Below, in pieces: positions 15,880 to 24,405 of a stretch of DNA of 40,633 nt. Both the position numbers and the translations under genes were made by a program. Location of the stretch: assembly GCA_050700835.1 (NCBI GenBank), contig JBOHDX010000119.1, forward strand, positions 1 to 40,633, written 5' to 3'. Each line of letters begins with the position of its first letter. Position 1 is the first letter of the stretch. The notes under the pieces were generated by a model, which had not been told where the DNA came from, searched no databases, and saw nothing but the letters and a program-made list of their open reading frames with translations. This DNA comes from JBOHDX01 sp050700835 (GTDB lineage: Bacteria; Actinomycetota; Actinomycetes; Propionibacteriales; Nocardioidaceae).

Positions 15880-16230
15880 TCACGAGCGATACCAGGCGAC
15901 GTTGATCACCTGGCCATCAGGGCTGCGGACGAAGAACCGGCGTATTCCCCACGGTTCGTCGGTGAGCGGGTGCACGACCTCATAACCACGTCGCTGCGCC
16001 TCCTCGTACGCGGCGTCTGCGTCGTCGACCTTGATCGTCATAACCGAGTCCTCTGGTGCCGTCGCGTCCCGGGTCACGACTTGGACGGAAGCGCCTGATT
16101 CGGGGGAGGTGAACCGCGCCACCCAGCCTTGATTCATGCCGTCCTCCGTGAGCCCAAGGAACCCGAAGAACTCCCGCGCACGCTCGACGTCGGCAGTGCG
16201 CAGGTTGGTGATGACCTCTAACGCCTTCAT
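15880..16230 (-). CDS. VOC-family (glyoxalase-like) protein
   Basis: A 116-122 residue single-domain vicinal oxygen chelate protein. It shows the two beta-alpha-beta-beta-beta modules: LEVITNLRTADVERAREFFG...FLGLTED and the second half with DDADAAYEEAQRRGYEV and GIRRFFVRSPDGQVINVAWY. VOC dimers bind a metal or an antibiotic. Here the usual first-module His is not obvious and the terminal Glu is replaced, so enzyme activity is uncertain. ATG 16230 gives the family-like start MKALEV; ATG 16248 would add six residues. Its 5' end abuts the truncation point of the divergent nitrilase. Confidence 0.82.
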   Translation of the reverse strand: MKALEVITNLRTADVERAREFFGFLGLTEDGMNQGWVARFTSPESGASVQVVTRDATAPEDSVMTIKVDDADAAYEEAQRRGYEVVHPLTDEPWGIRRFFVRSPDGQVINVAWYRS

Positions 16231-16265
16231 CTTCCAAGGCTGACACATGGCTCGGAGACGAGTTC

Positions 16266-17012
16266 GTGAAGCGCTTCTACGCGAATGCGGTCAGCGTCCC
16301 CGGCGCGACCCTGCAGCGAATCGGGGAAGCGGCCGCATCGGCGTCGGCGTACGTCGTGATCGGTGTGGCCGAGGTCGACGGGGGCACGCTCTACAACACC
16401 CTTGTCTACTTGGGCCCGGGCGGACGGCTGTTGCAGCGTCACCGCAAGCTGATGCCCACGGGCGGGGAACGGACGGTTTGGGGAATGGGTGATGGCTCCG
16501 AGCTCGGTGTCGTGAGCACACCGTTCGGTGTTGTCGGCGGGTTGCTGTGCTGGGAGAACTACATACCGCTGGCCCGGGCGGCGATCTACGCGCAGCACTG
16601 TGACATCTACCTGGCACCGACCTGGGACAACAGCGACACGTGGGTGGCCACGTTGCGTCACATCGCCAAGGAGGGCAGGCAGTTCGTCATCGGTGTTGCG
16701 CCGGTGCTGCGCGGTTCTGACGTGCCCGAGGACCTGCGCGGCTCGCTCTACGGGCTGGGGGAGGACTGGATGTCGCGCGGCTACACAACCATCGTTGCAC
16801 CAGGCGGTGAGGTGATCGCGGGGCCCGTCTTGGAGCGTGAGGAGATCGTCTACGCGGAGCTCGACATCCCTGCAGTGCGGGAGCAGAGAAGGATGTTCGA
16901 TCCCGTGGGCCACTACGCGCGCCCCGACGTCTCCACGCTTCACGTCGACACGCGCGCGAAGAGTCCAGTCATCTTCGATGGAGAAGGGCCGATCCGACAC
17001 CTTGGCAGGTGA
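16266..17012 (+). pseudogene. Nitrilase, N-terminally truncated, lacking the catalytic Glu
   Basis: The 248-residue frame from GTG 16266 matches nitrilases of the carbon-nitrogen hydrolase superfamily. It has HRKLMPTGGERTVWGMGDGS with catalytic Lys61, LLCWENYIPLAR with nucleophile Cys95, then APTWDNSDTWVATLRHIAKE. Homology continues backward in frame to WLGDEFVKRF at about 16248, then stops. Intact nitrilases have about 60-70 more residues containing the catalytic Glu of the Glu-Lys-Cys triad (the VFPEAF region). The gene start is displaced by the VOC gene's 5' end. No ribosome site is seen. The protein would be inactive as a nitrilase; the rest is free of stops, so the loss may be recent. 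Confidence 0.78.
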
Positions 17013-17120
17013 CGTGGCTTTGGGACCCGTTCGGGTCATGGCGGCGGACGCAGCCAACGCCTAGCGTGCAAGCGTCAGCCGGATCCGTTCCTGGTCCCAG
17101 TCCTGCGTGAGGAGTTTGTG

Positions 17121-18524
17121 ATGACCCAGACAGCCGATAGCCGGATCGGGACGCTTCGAAGCCGCCTTAGCGGTGACGTCGTCGGCGCCACCGATGTGGA
17201 GTACGACGACAGCCGCCGGGTCTTCAACGGAAACATCGACCGGCGTCCGCTGATGGTCGCGCGCTGCCTCGACGAGGCCGACGTCCAGGCAGCGGTCCGA
17301 TTCGCCACTGAGCACGGGCTCGAGGTCGCCGTCCGCGGTGGCGCCCACAGCATGTCCGGGGCATCGGTGGTCGACGACGGCATCGTCATCGACATCAGCC
17401 GCATGAACCAGGTCCGAGTCGACCCTGAGGCGCGTCGCGCGGTCGTGGCTGGCGGAGCACTGCTGAGTGACGTCGACTCCGCCACCCAGGTCCACGGCCT
17501 GGCGGTTCCCACCGGGCTCGTGAGCCACACCGGCGTGGGTGGCTTGACGCTGGGCGGCGGGATGGGGTGGCTGACCCGGCTGGGAGGGCTCACCATCGAC
17601 AACGTGCTCTCGGCCCGTGTGGTGACGGCCGACGGCGATGCTCGGGTGGCTTCTCCGGCCGAGAACCCCGATCTCTTCTGGGCGATCCGAGGGGGAGGCG
17701 GCAACTTCGGAGTGGTCACCGAGTTCGAGTTCGCCCTGCACCAGGTCGGGCCTATCGTCCACTTCGGCCTGTTGTTCTGGTCACTCGATCAAGGTGCCGC
17801 GGCGCTGCGTCACGCCCGCGAGGTCATGCACCGGCTTCCCGATGACGTCAACGTGATGGTTGGCGCACTGAACGCCCCACCGGCCCCGTTCGTTCCGGAG
17901 CAGCACCAGCTGCGGCCCGGCTACGCGGCCCTCGTGGTCGGCACCGGAGCCCCCGAGAGCCATGCGGACGTGTTCGCCGCGCTGCGGGACGGCGTACCAC
18001 CGCTCTTCGACTTCGCCACGCCGATGCCGTTCGTCGAGTTGCAGAAGATGCTCGACGAGGCCAACGCTTGGGGGTTGCACTTCTACGACAAGGGTTGCTA
18101 CGTCGAGGAGCTGTCCGACGACGTCATCGACGCACTCACAGAGACCGTCCCCAAGAAGATCTCGCCCTTGTCGCTCGTCCTCTTCTACCGACTGGACGGC
18201 GCATTCTCGCGCGTCGCGGAGGACGCGACGGCGTTCAGCGGTGGGCGGTCCCCTCGTTTCGCCGTCTTCATGATCGGAGGCTGCCCAGGCCCGGAGATGT
18301 TCGCCGCCGAGCGCGAGTGGGTGCGGTTGACTGCCGACGCTCTCCGGCCGATGTCCATCGACGACGGTGTCTACGTCAACGGCGTCACCGACTTCGACGC
18401 CGTCAACGCGGTGCAGGCAGCGTACGGACCGGAGAAGTACGCCAGGCTGGTGGACATCAAGACGAAGTACGACCCGGACAACGTCTTCCGCCGCAACGCC
18501 AACATCGCACCGGCCTCGCTCTGA
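17121..18524 (+). CDS. FAD-binding oxidoreductase, BBE/berberine-bridge-enzyme-like
   Basis: A 467-residue flavoprotein of the FAD_binding_4/BBE family. VRGGAHSMSG contains His76, which usually holds FAD through an 8-alpha-histidyl bond. GLVSHTGVGGLTLGGGMGWL is the PP-loop partner, but the Cys that gives the second covalent link in bicovalent enzymes is replaced by Ser-His. The C-terminal YDPDNVFRRN is the BBE signature. Relatives oxidise sugars, alkaloids or polyketides. ATG 17121 is preferred because GAGGAG lies 6 bases upstream. It is intact, directly downstream of the nitrilase remnant, with about 100 bases between. Confidence 0.9.
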   Translation: MTQTADSRIGTLRSRLSGDVVGATDVEYDDSRRVFNGNIDRRPLMVARCLDEADVQAAVRFATEHGLEVAVRGGAHSMSGASVVDDGIVIDISRMNQVRVDPEARRAVVAGGALLSDVDSATQVHGLAVPTGLVSHTGVGGLTLGGGMGWLTRLGGLTIDNVLSARVVTADGDARVASPAENPDLFWAIRGGGGNFGVVTEFEFALHQVGPIVHFGLLFWSLDQGAAALRHAREVMHRLPDDVNVMVGALNAPPAPFVPEQHQLRPGYAALVVGTGAPESHADVFAALRDGVPPLFDFATPMPFVELQKMLDEANAWGLHFYDKGCYVEELSDDVIDALTETVPKKISPLSLVLFYRLDGAFSRVAEDATAFSGGRSPRFAVFMIGGCPGPEMFAAEREWVRLTADALRPMSIDDGVYVNGVTDFDAVNAVQAAYGPEKYARLVDIKTKYDPDNVFRRNANIAPASL

Positions 18525-18584
18525 ACGTGGTCGCGCAGAGTGACGTCTGGGGCACGTCGGTAACGGACACGTTCTGGACGCTCT

Positions 18585-18985
18585 CTAGGTCGGCCGATAC
18601 CAGAGGTAGGGCCGCGCCTCACCGGGCAGCACTAGGTCGATCTGCCGCACATCGAGCCGTTCGAGTGCCATGCGGGACAACCGTTCGTTCGGCGAGATAC
18701 GGAAGAGATGCATCGCCAGTGGCCAGCCGTTCCGCAACCAGTCGTTCACGCCGTCCGCTACCGCTTCCACCAGCCCGGTGTCTTGCTGGTCTTGGCGAAG
18801 CCAGAAAACCCTTGCACCGGCCACCGGCCACCGCTGTGAATGCGTATGACCTCCGGGCTTGCCATGTACGACGCGTAGTCCAACGTTGCGACGGCGGTGG
18901 TCAGTGGCGTCGCAACGAATCGTTGGTGCTGCAGTCCGCCTGGGACGGCGACATCCACCTCAAGCACTCTGCCTCGCTCCTGCAC
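18585..18985 (-). pseudogene. GNAT-type acetyltransferase gene with internal deletion
   Basis: The 5' part (from GTG 18985, possibly earlier) reads RVLEVDVAVPGGLQ, then LDYASYMASPEVIRIHSGGR and WPVQGF. At about 18806 the homology passes to another frame: FWLRQDQQDTGLVEAVADGV, NDWLRNGWPLAMHLFRI and LVLPGEARPYLWYRP before the stop at 18585. Together they resemble the ends of an actinobacterial GNAT acetyltransferase. The central strands, including the acetyl-CoA pyrophosphate loop (R/QxxGxG/A), are missing. The gene is dead. The 5' part lies in the same frame as the upstream helicase gene, separated by its stop codon. Confidence 0.55.
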
Positions 18986-19048
18986 AGGCCAGCATCGCTC
19001 CAGTGTCGCGTGCAGGATGGAAACGATCAGTACGCAGGGGCCGCTGAC

Positions 19049-21181
19049 TCATTGCCCGGACAGCGCGGTGGTGAGCAACGCGATGAGCGCCTCGGCCCTG
19101 ACGTCGGACGAGGAGGACGCCTCCTCATCCGAGCCGTCGATGGCCCGGGCGGCCAGCCCGGCCTTGCTGTCGATCAGTTCGGCGATCTTCGCGTCGATGG
19201 TTTGCGTGGCGATGACGCGCCAGGCGGTGACGGGCTCGCGCTGACCGATCCGGTGCACCCGGTCGATCGCCTGGGTTTGCTCGGCGCTCGTCCAGGAGAG
19301 CTCGGCCAGCACGACATTCGAGGCGACCTGGAGGTTGATCCCGACACCCGCGGCCGTCAGCGAGCAGACGATGACCGCGCTGTCGGGATCGTTGACGAAC
19401 GAGTCGATTGCCTTCTGGCGTGCCGCCGCGGTCTGGTCGCCGCGGATCGAGGTGTAGCGGATACCGCGCTTGGCGAGGACTTCCTCGGCGGTGTCCATCA
19501 CGTCTAGGTGCTTGGCGAAGAAGACGACCTTGCCGGCACTGCGGGCAAGCTGCGCTGAATAGTCGGTGGCCAGCTCTGCCTTGGCTTGTCCGATCCTGCG
19601 CACCATCGCGAAGACGTTGTCCGTGTTGCCCGCCTCGGCGCCCTCGGCGACCTCCCGCTCGGCCACGCGGCGTACCAGGTCGTGGTCGATGCCGTCCTCG
19701 ACCGACCCGGTACGCCGGTGCTCCAGCGCCGCTTGGTAGCGACCGACCAGGCGCTTGGCGAGCCGGCGCTCGGAGTCGCGGATCGAACGACCGATGGGCC
19801 CCTCGAGCTCGACTGGCAGGTCGGCGATCCGACGGGCCGGGATGTCGGCAGCGACATCAACCTTGCGGCGGCGGACAATACCAAGGTCGACGACGGCTGC
19901 CCGCGCGGCCGGGTAGAACGCGTGGTCGGCGGGGGTCAGACCGGTCTGCTCCAGCGCCGCCATCAGGACGTCTCCCGGCTTGCGTTCCTCGATCCAGCCG
20001 AGCAGCTGCCAGATCGCCCGGAAGTCCTCGATGTCGTTGATCAGCGGGGTACCGGTCAGCGCCATCAGCAACGGCCGTGCGACCCGCTTCCGGATCCTCG
20101 CGGAGACCTCGATGACATTCTGGGAGCGTTGCGACTTCTTGTTCTTGATGTAGTGCGCCTCGTCGACCACCAGGCCACGGAAGCCGTGGTCGCCCATCCA
20201 GCCGACGTGCCGGTCGAGGACCTCGTAGTTGACCACCACGATGTCAGCGAACCCGTCGACCGTCTCGCCGTCTCCGTGCACCAGGGTCACGGACCGACCA
20301 GGGGTCCACATCCCGGCCTCGCGTGCCCAGTTGGTCTTGACCACGTTGGGGACGATGGCCAGCAGCGGATAGGCGTTCGCGACCTGCGCGGCCAGCAGCG
20401 CCTGGGCGGTCTTGCCGAGCCCAGGCTCGTCCGCAAGCAGGAACGTTCGGTGCCCCGCCGACACGGCGGCCACCAGGCGCGCCTGGTGCGGCATCAGATC
20501 CCTGCCCTTTGGCAACACCGTGGCGCGGGGCTCGGGAAGCTGCATGCACGCCGGCGCACCGGGCGCGGCCTGCTCGAACGAGTTGAGCACCGGCCCGATC
20601 AGCTCCCAGCCTGCGAGATGGCCCTGCACCTTCGGCCCGGCCTGGCTGACGTCGGGGGCCAGGAACGGATTGGCCAACTGGGCGGAGACGACCGACTGCG
20701 GGACGACTGCGCGCTCGCTGCGTACGACGCCCGTCGCCGGAGCACTCGCTTGCTCCGTCTCCGGTGAGGGTTCGAGGCCCGCGGCGAGCTGCATCTCGCG
20801 TTCCAGCCCACGTGTGGCCGGTGAGACCTCGGCGTCCTCGGATAACAGGGAGAACAGGGACGGCTCGCGCGCGGCGGTCTGCGCCAGGATCGTGGCGATC
20901 CCCTCCAGGCGCCTGAGCTGGGTGTCGCGTCGTGCCTCGGTGAGGGACTGGTCGGCCCGCACGCGGACCCGTTCCGCACGGGCCAACAGCGCCACGGCCT
21001 GGAAGCGGGCCCGTTGCCCCGCAGTCGGCTGCCGGCTCGTGACGGCGCGCTCGACCTCCCGGACTGCCTGCGCGAGCACCGGGATGATGCCCTCGTTGTC
21101 GCGGTTCCGGCCCTGTCCCCGGTTACGGGAACGCTCAACCGTCCGGCTGTCCCCGGACCGACGTCGACGCCGTGTGGCCAA
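19049..21181 (-). CDS. SNF2-family DEAD/DEAH-box helicase/translocase
   Basis: From TTG 21181, with GAGGAAGGGAG 7 bases upstream, this is a 710-residue protein. Residues 1-220 are a charged and alanine-rich N-terminal region without a known domain. Helicase motifs follow: DEPGLGKT at 251-258 (I), VVNYE (Ia/Ib region), VVDEAHYIKN with DEAH at 340-343 (II) and LTGTP at 375-379 (III). After a charged helical insertion come SLTAAGVGINL (V) and QAIDRVHRIGQ (VI). This is the double RecA core of SNF2 translocases and is closest in layout to SMARCAL1-like annealing helicases. It probably moves along duplex DNA using ATP. No methylase, nuclease or other defence gene is adjacent. The frame is open upstream to 21436. 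Confidence 0.85.
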   Translation of the reverse strand: MATRRRRRSGDSRTVERSRNRGQGRNRDNEGIIPVLAQAVREVERAVTSRQPTAGQRARFQAVALLARAERVRVRADQSLTEARRDTQLRRLEGIATILAQTAAREPSLFSLLSEDAEVSPATRGLEREMQLAAGLEPSPETEQASAPATGVVRSERAVVPQSVVSAQLANPFLAPDVSQAGPKVQGHLAGWELIGPVLNSFEQAAPGAPACMQLPEPRATVLPKGRDLMPHQARLVAAVSAGHRTFLLADEPGLGKTAQALLAAQVANAYPLLAIVPNVVKTNWAREAGMWTPGRSVTLVHGDGETVDGFADIVVVNYEVLDRHVGWMGDHGFRGLVVDEAHYIKNKKSQRSQNVIEVSARIRKRVARPLLMALTGTPLINDIEDFRAIWQLLGWIEERKPGDVLMAALEQTGLTPADHAFYPAARAAVVDLGIVRRRKVDVAADIPARRIADLPVELEGPIGRSIRDSERRLAKRLVGRYQAALEHRRTGSVEDGIDHDLVRRVAEREVAEGAEAGNTDNVFAMVRRIGQAKAELATDYSAQLARSAGKVVFFAKHLDVMDTAEEVLAKRGIRYTSIRGDQTAAARQKAIDSFVNDPDSAVIVCSLTAAGVGINLQVASNVVLAELSWTSAEQTQAIDRVHRIGQREPVTAWRVIATQTIDAKIAELIDSKAGLAARAIDGSDEEASSSSDVRAEALIALLTTALSGQ

Positions 21182-21560
21182 ACCAGCAACTCCCTTCCTC
21201 GTACGCGCACTACGCCGGTGGCCGGGTAGTGACTCCCCGACCCGACGAAAGGCCGCTGGCAAGCCGAACTCACCCCAGCAGAACCGCGCCCATCCATCGA
21301 CATGCAGATCTGAGACCGGCAGCGGAACTCGCCTCACCAGACCTGTGCTGCCCCGCGGCACCGGCGCGACGACAGGCTCGCACTCACCGTGAGCAAGCAC
21401 TCGGCCACGTTGGTCGGCCGGCGGATTCCCGGGCAACTCCCACCAGTGTACGAGGTCGGGGCACTGCGGGCTGCCGGTGGTCTTCTCCCGTGCACGGAAT
21501 TCCGGCAGACGACGGATCAGCGGACGCCAATCGTCCGGAACTTGCTTCTAACCTGGGCGC
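21182..21560. other. Divergent intergenic region, helicase and acetyltransferase
   Basis: About 380 bases between the preferred helicase start and the GNAT gene. The helicase frame stays open to 21436, but that part is proline/arginine-rich and looks untranslated. The right end carries the -10 box of the GNAT gene. No other gene, repeat or RNA was recognised. Confidence 0.45.
21549..21554 (+). promoter_or_regulatory. Probable -10 box of a leaderless acetyltransferase gene
   Basis: TAACCT matches TANNNT and ends 6 bases before ATG 21561, with no ribosome site between. The transcript probably begins at or next to the start codon. No clear -35 box is seen. Confidence 0.5.
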
Positions 21561-22163
21561 ATGCCTGCGACCTCGTTGGACCACCTCACCATCCGACCTC
21601 TCTCGGCGGACACCTGGCCGGCCTTCGCAGACCTGGTCGCTCGGCACAACGGGGTGTTCGGCGGGTGCTGGTGCACGTGGTTCCATACCCTGTCGCGCGA
21701 CAAGGACCGCACCTACGAGAGCAACCGCGACCTCAAGTGCAGGCTGGTCGAACAGGGACGTGCCCACGCCGCGCTGGTATTCGAGGGCGACGAGGCGGTG
21801 GCCTGGGCGGAGTACGGGCCACCGCAGGAGCTGCCGAACATCCACCACCGCCAGGATTACGAAGCCGGACTGGTCAGGTCGCCCGACTACCGGATCACCT
21901 GCATCTTCGTGGACCGACGCTACCGGCGACGCGGCGTCGCGGCGCTGGCCCTGCGAGGAGCCCTCGACCTCATCGCCAACGCCGGCGGCGGGCTGGTCGA
22001 GGGCTACCCGCACGACATGTCCAAGCAGCCGGAGGGGAAGAAGATGTCGTCCTCCTTCCTCTACAACGGCACCCGCAGGATGTACGAGGAGAGTGGCTTC
22101 AGCTACGAGCGGTCCAAGGGACAGAAGAACTGCGTGATGACCCGGACGATTGCCCCCGCCTGA
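21561..22163 (+). CDS. GNAT-family N-acetyltransferase
   Basis: A 200-residue GNAT protein. The N-terminal strand reads LTIRPLSADTWPAFADLVA, followed by an unusual GGCWCTWFH cysteine-tryptophan loop. The acetyl-CoA binding site is ITCIFVDRRYRRRGVAALAL, where RRRGVA is the pyrophosphate loop. The last helix and strand carry YNGTRRMYEESGFSYE. It should transfer acetyl from acetyl-CoA to an amine on an unknown substrate. The gene looks complete, unlike the deleted relative at 18585-18985, and stands alone. Confidence 0.88.
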   Translation: MPATSLDHLTIRPLSADTWPAFADLVARHNGVFGGCWCTWFHTLSRDKDRTYESNRDLKCRLVEQGRAHAALVFEGDEAVAWAEYGPPQELPNIHHRQDYEAGLVRSPDYRITCIFVDRRYRRRGVAALALRGALDLIANAGGGLVEGYPHDMSKQPEGKKMSSSFLYNGTRRMYEESGFSYERSKGQKNCVMTRTIAPA

Positions 22164-22414
22164 CCGCGTCCAATGCCAACGCCATCGCGACGGCTTGACG
22201 TTGTTCGTTTTCCAGTAGCAAAGGACGCTCCAGCATGCTCGAGTCACGTCCCGAGCGCGCTCGCTTCGTCTCCGCAACTGGACGACGACCGGCAAGCGTG
22301 GACATTGTCTGCCGCGTGACCGTTACAACCGGGTGAAGGAGGTTGATCAGCAAAACAGTGGCAACGGGCTGCTGGTCTGCGTCAGCGTCGTCGAGTTGTC
22401 GAGTCGGAGGAGGC

Positions 22415-23179
22415 TCATAGGTTGTGGTGCAGGAATGCCTCCACGCCGCGGGTGAAGTCGGGGTAGTTGATCGCCGACTGTCGCCCCGCGTGACTGGCGT
22501 GTTCTCGGAGGGGCGCGAGTAGCGCGCCCACCGACTCCTTGGCGGCCCGTGTGGCGGCTGTCGGCAAGTCGACCACGCTGCGCGCCAGGTCTTCGACTTC
22601 CACGTCGAGCCGCTCATCGCCTACGGCGCGCGTGATCATGCCGATGCGTGCGGCTTCGGGGGCCGAGACGAGGCGCCCGGAGTAGATCAGCTCAAGAGTT
22701 CTGGACGGCCCCACGAGTGCGATCATGCGCGCCGCGAACAACGGGCTGAGCAGGATCCCGAGCCGCGCGATGGGCATCCCGATACGTGCGCTCGCCGAAG
22801 CGAGTTGGATGTCACAGGACAGCGCCAGTTCGCAGCCCGCGCCCGCCGCGACCCCCTCGATGACCGCGATGACGGGTACAGGGGCGCGTTCGATAGCCTC
22901 GAACGCCGACTCCATGAGTGTGAACGTCTCGTCCACCTCGGCCTGACTGGCCCGCTGCCACTCGGCTATGTCGGCTCCGGAACTGAACGTGGCTCCGGAC
23001 CCGCGGACGACCGCGACCGCCAGGTCGCCGTCGTCGGCCATGGCGTCGAAGATGACCCGCAGCTCGTGCCAGTCGGCGCCAGTCAGCGCGTTCCGCCGCT
23101 CTCCGGTGCCGACGACTATCCGGGCCACTCGTCCTTCGCGACGCAGCCGTACGCGGGATGTGGCCTTCTCGTTCGTCAT
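22415..23179 (-). CDS. Enoyl-CoA hydratase/isomerase (crotonase) family protein
   Basis: A 254-residue crotonase-fold protein acting on CoA thioesters. The oxyanion-hole segments are SSGADIAEW (Ala69-Asp70) and VAAGAGCELALSCD. Glu117 in GCEL matches the first catalytic Glu of enoyl-CoA hydratase. The second Glu should sit in the following helix, but the segment reads GMPIARLGIL with Ile137 in its place. Plain hydration is therefore unlikely; isomerase, dehydratase, lyase or hydrolase chemistry is more plausible. It is the last gene of the liv-type operon and its start overlaps the CaiB stop by 4 bases (ATGA). It presumably processes the CoA ester made by that transferase. Confidence 0.88.
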   Translation of the reverse strand: MTNEKATSRVRLRREGRVARIVVGTGERRNALTGADWHELRVIFDAMADDGDLAVAVVRGSGATFSSGADIAEWQRASQAEVDETFTLMESAFEAIERAPVPVIAVIEGVAAGAGCELALSCDIQLASASARIGMPIARLGILLSPLFAARMIALVGPSRTLELIYSGRLVSAPEAARIGMITRAVGDERLDVEVEDLARSVVDLPTAATRAAKESVGALLAPLREHASHAGRQSAINYPDFTRGVEAFLHHNL

Positions 23180-24405
23180 CGAACGACTCCATTTGCCCGC
23201 AGCCGATCGATCTCCTCATCGGGAATGCCCAGCTCGGCCAGTATCTGGTCTGTGTCCTGACCGATCAGAGGCGGAGCGCTGCGCATCTCCGTCGGGTTCA
23301 TCGAGAGTTTCATCGGATTGCCGAGCATCTGCACTGTGCCCGCAGTCGGATGCACGAGGCTGACCACCATGTCACGGGCAAGGGTCTGCGGATGTTCCAA
23401 CGCCTGCTCCACGTTGTTGATGGGAGCGGACGGGACGCCGGCTTCTGCCAACACTGTGGTCCAGTACGAGGTCGGACGGGCGCCGAACACCTCGCCGAGA
23501 AGTTTCAGGAGGGCTTCGCGGTTCCTCAACCGATCTGAGTTGGTCCTGAATCGCGGATCGTCGGTGATGTCGGGTAGGCCGATCGCGGGCGCGAATCGCC
23601 GCCAGAGTGAGTCGTTGCCGACGGCGATCATCACGTCGCCGTCGAGGGTGGGGAAGGCTTGGTAGGGAGCTATCGTCGGATGGGCTGAGCCGTAGCGCGG
23701 CGGGACCACCTTGCTTGCGAAGTACCCGCCCGCGACGTAGGTGAGCCAAGCGACCTGGCTGTCAAGCAGGGCGACGTCGACGTGCTGGCCGCGACCCGAC
23801 ACATGCCGGGCCTGCAGCGCGGACAGAATCCCAACCAGCGTCCACATGGCGGCGGCTATGTCGGCGCTGGAGATGCCGACTCGACACGGCGGGCCGTCCA
23901 CCGGACCTGTCACGCTCATGACTCCGGACAGTGCTTGCGCGATCGCGTCGTATCCGGGTTCGCCGGCGTACGGGCCGGTGTGTCCGTAACCACTGATCGA
24001 CGCATAGATCAAGCGGGGGTTGATCTCCGACAGCGCGGCATAGCCCAGTCCGAGCCGGTCGGTCGCTCCGGGCCGGAAGTTCTCGACGAGAACGTCGGCG
24101 TCGGAGGCGATACGTCGGGCGATCGCGAGCCCGGCCGGGTTGCGCAGGTCGAGGCTGAGCGCTCGCTTGTTCCGGTTAACCGACAAGAAGTACGCCGACT
24201 GATCTCCCTGGTAGGGCGGTGCCCATTGACGTGTGTCATCGCCGGACCTGGTGTTCTCGACCTTGATCACGTCTGCACCAAGATCGGCGAGCACCATGGT
24301 GGCGAACGGGCCTGACAGGATCCGGGTGAGATCCAGCACCCGGATGCCTGACAGTGCCCCTGTCCGCCCCGTTTCACTCGCTGAAGTCGCGCCTCCGATT
24401 GTCAC
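23176..24405 (-). CDS. CaiB/BaiF-type (class III) CoA-transferase
   Basis: A 409-residue family III CoA-transferase. It moves CoA from a donor thioester to a carboxylate through a mixed anhydride on the enzyme. Near the N-terminus are IRVLDLTRILSGPFATMVLA and LGADVIKVE; Asp153 in GYDAIAQALSG is the expected catalytic Asp. The NRNKRALSLDLR and GHTGPYAGEPGY segments are typical. GTG 24405 is chosen because it overlaps the binding-protein stop (GTGA); the frame continues upstream but is antisense to nothing family-like. It lies between importer and crotonase genes, suggesting it activates the imported acid. Confidence 0.9.
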   Translation of the reverse strand: MTIGGATSASETGRTGALSGIRVLDLTRILSGPFATMVLADLGADVIKVENTRSGDDTRQWAPPYQGDQSAYFLSVNRNKRALSLDLRNPAGLAIARRIASDADVLVENFRPGATDRLGLGYAALSEINPRLIYASISGYGHTGPYAGEPGYDAIAQALSGVMSVTGPVDGPPCRVGISSADIAAAMWTLVGILSALQARHVSGRGQHVDVALLDSQVAWLTYVAGGYFASKVVPPRYGSAHPTIAPYQAFPTLDGDVMIAVGNDSLWRRFAPAIGLPDITDDPRFRTNSDRLRNREALLKLLGEVFGARPTSYWTTVLAEAGVPSAPINNVEQALEHPQTLARDMVVSLVHPTAGTVQMLGNPMKLSMNPTEMRSAPPLIGQDTDQILAELGIPDEEIDRLRANGVVR

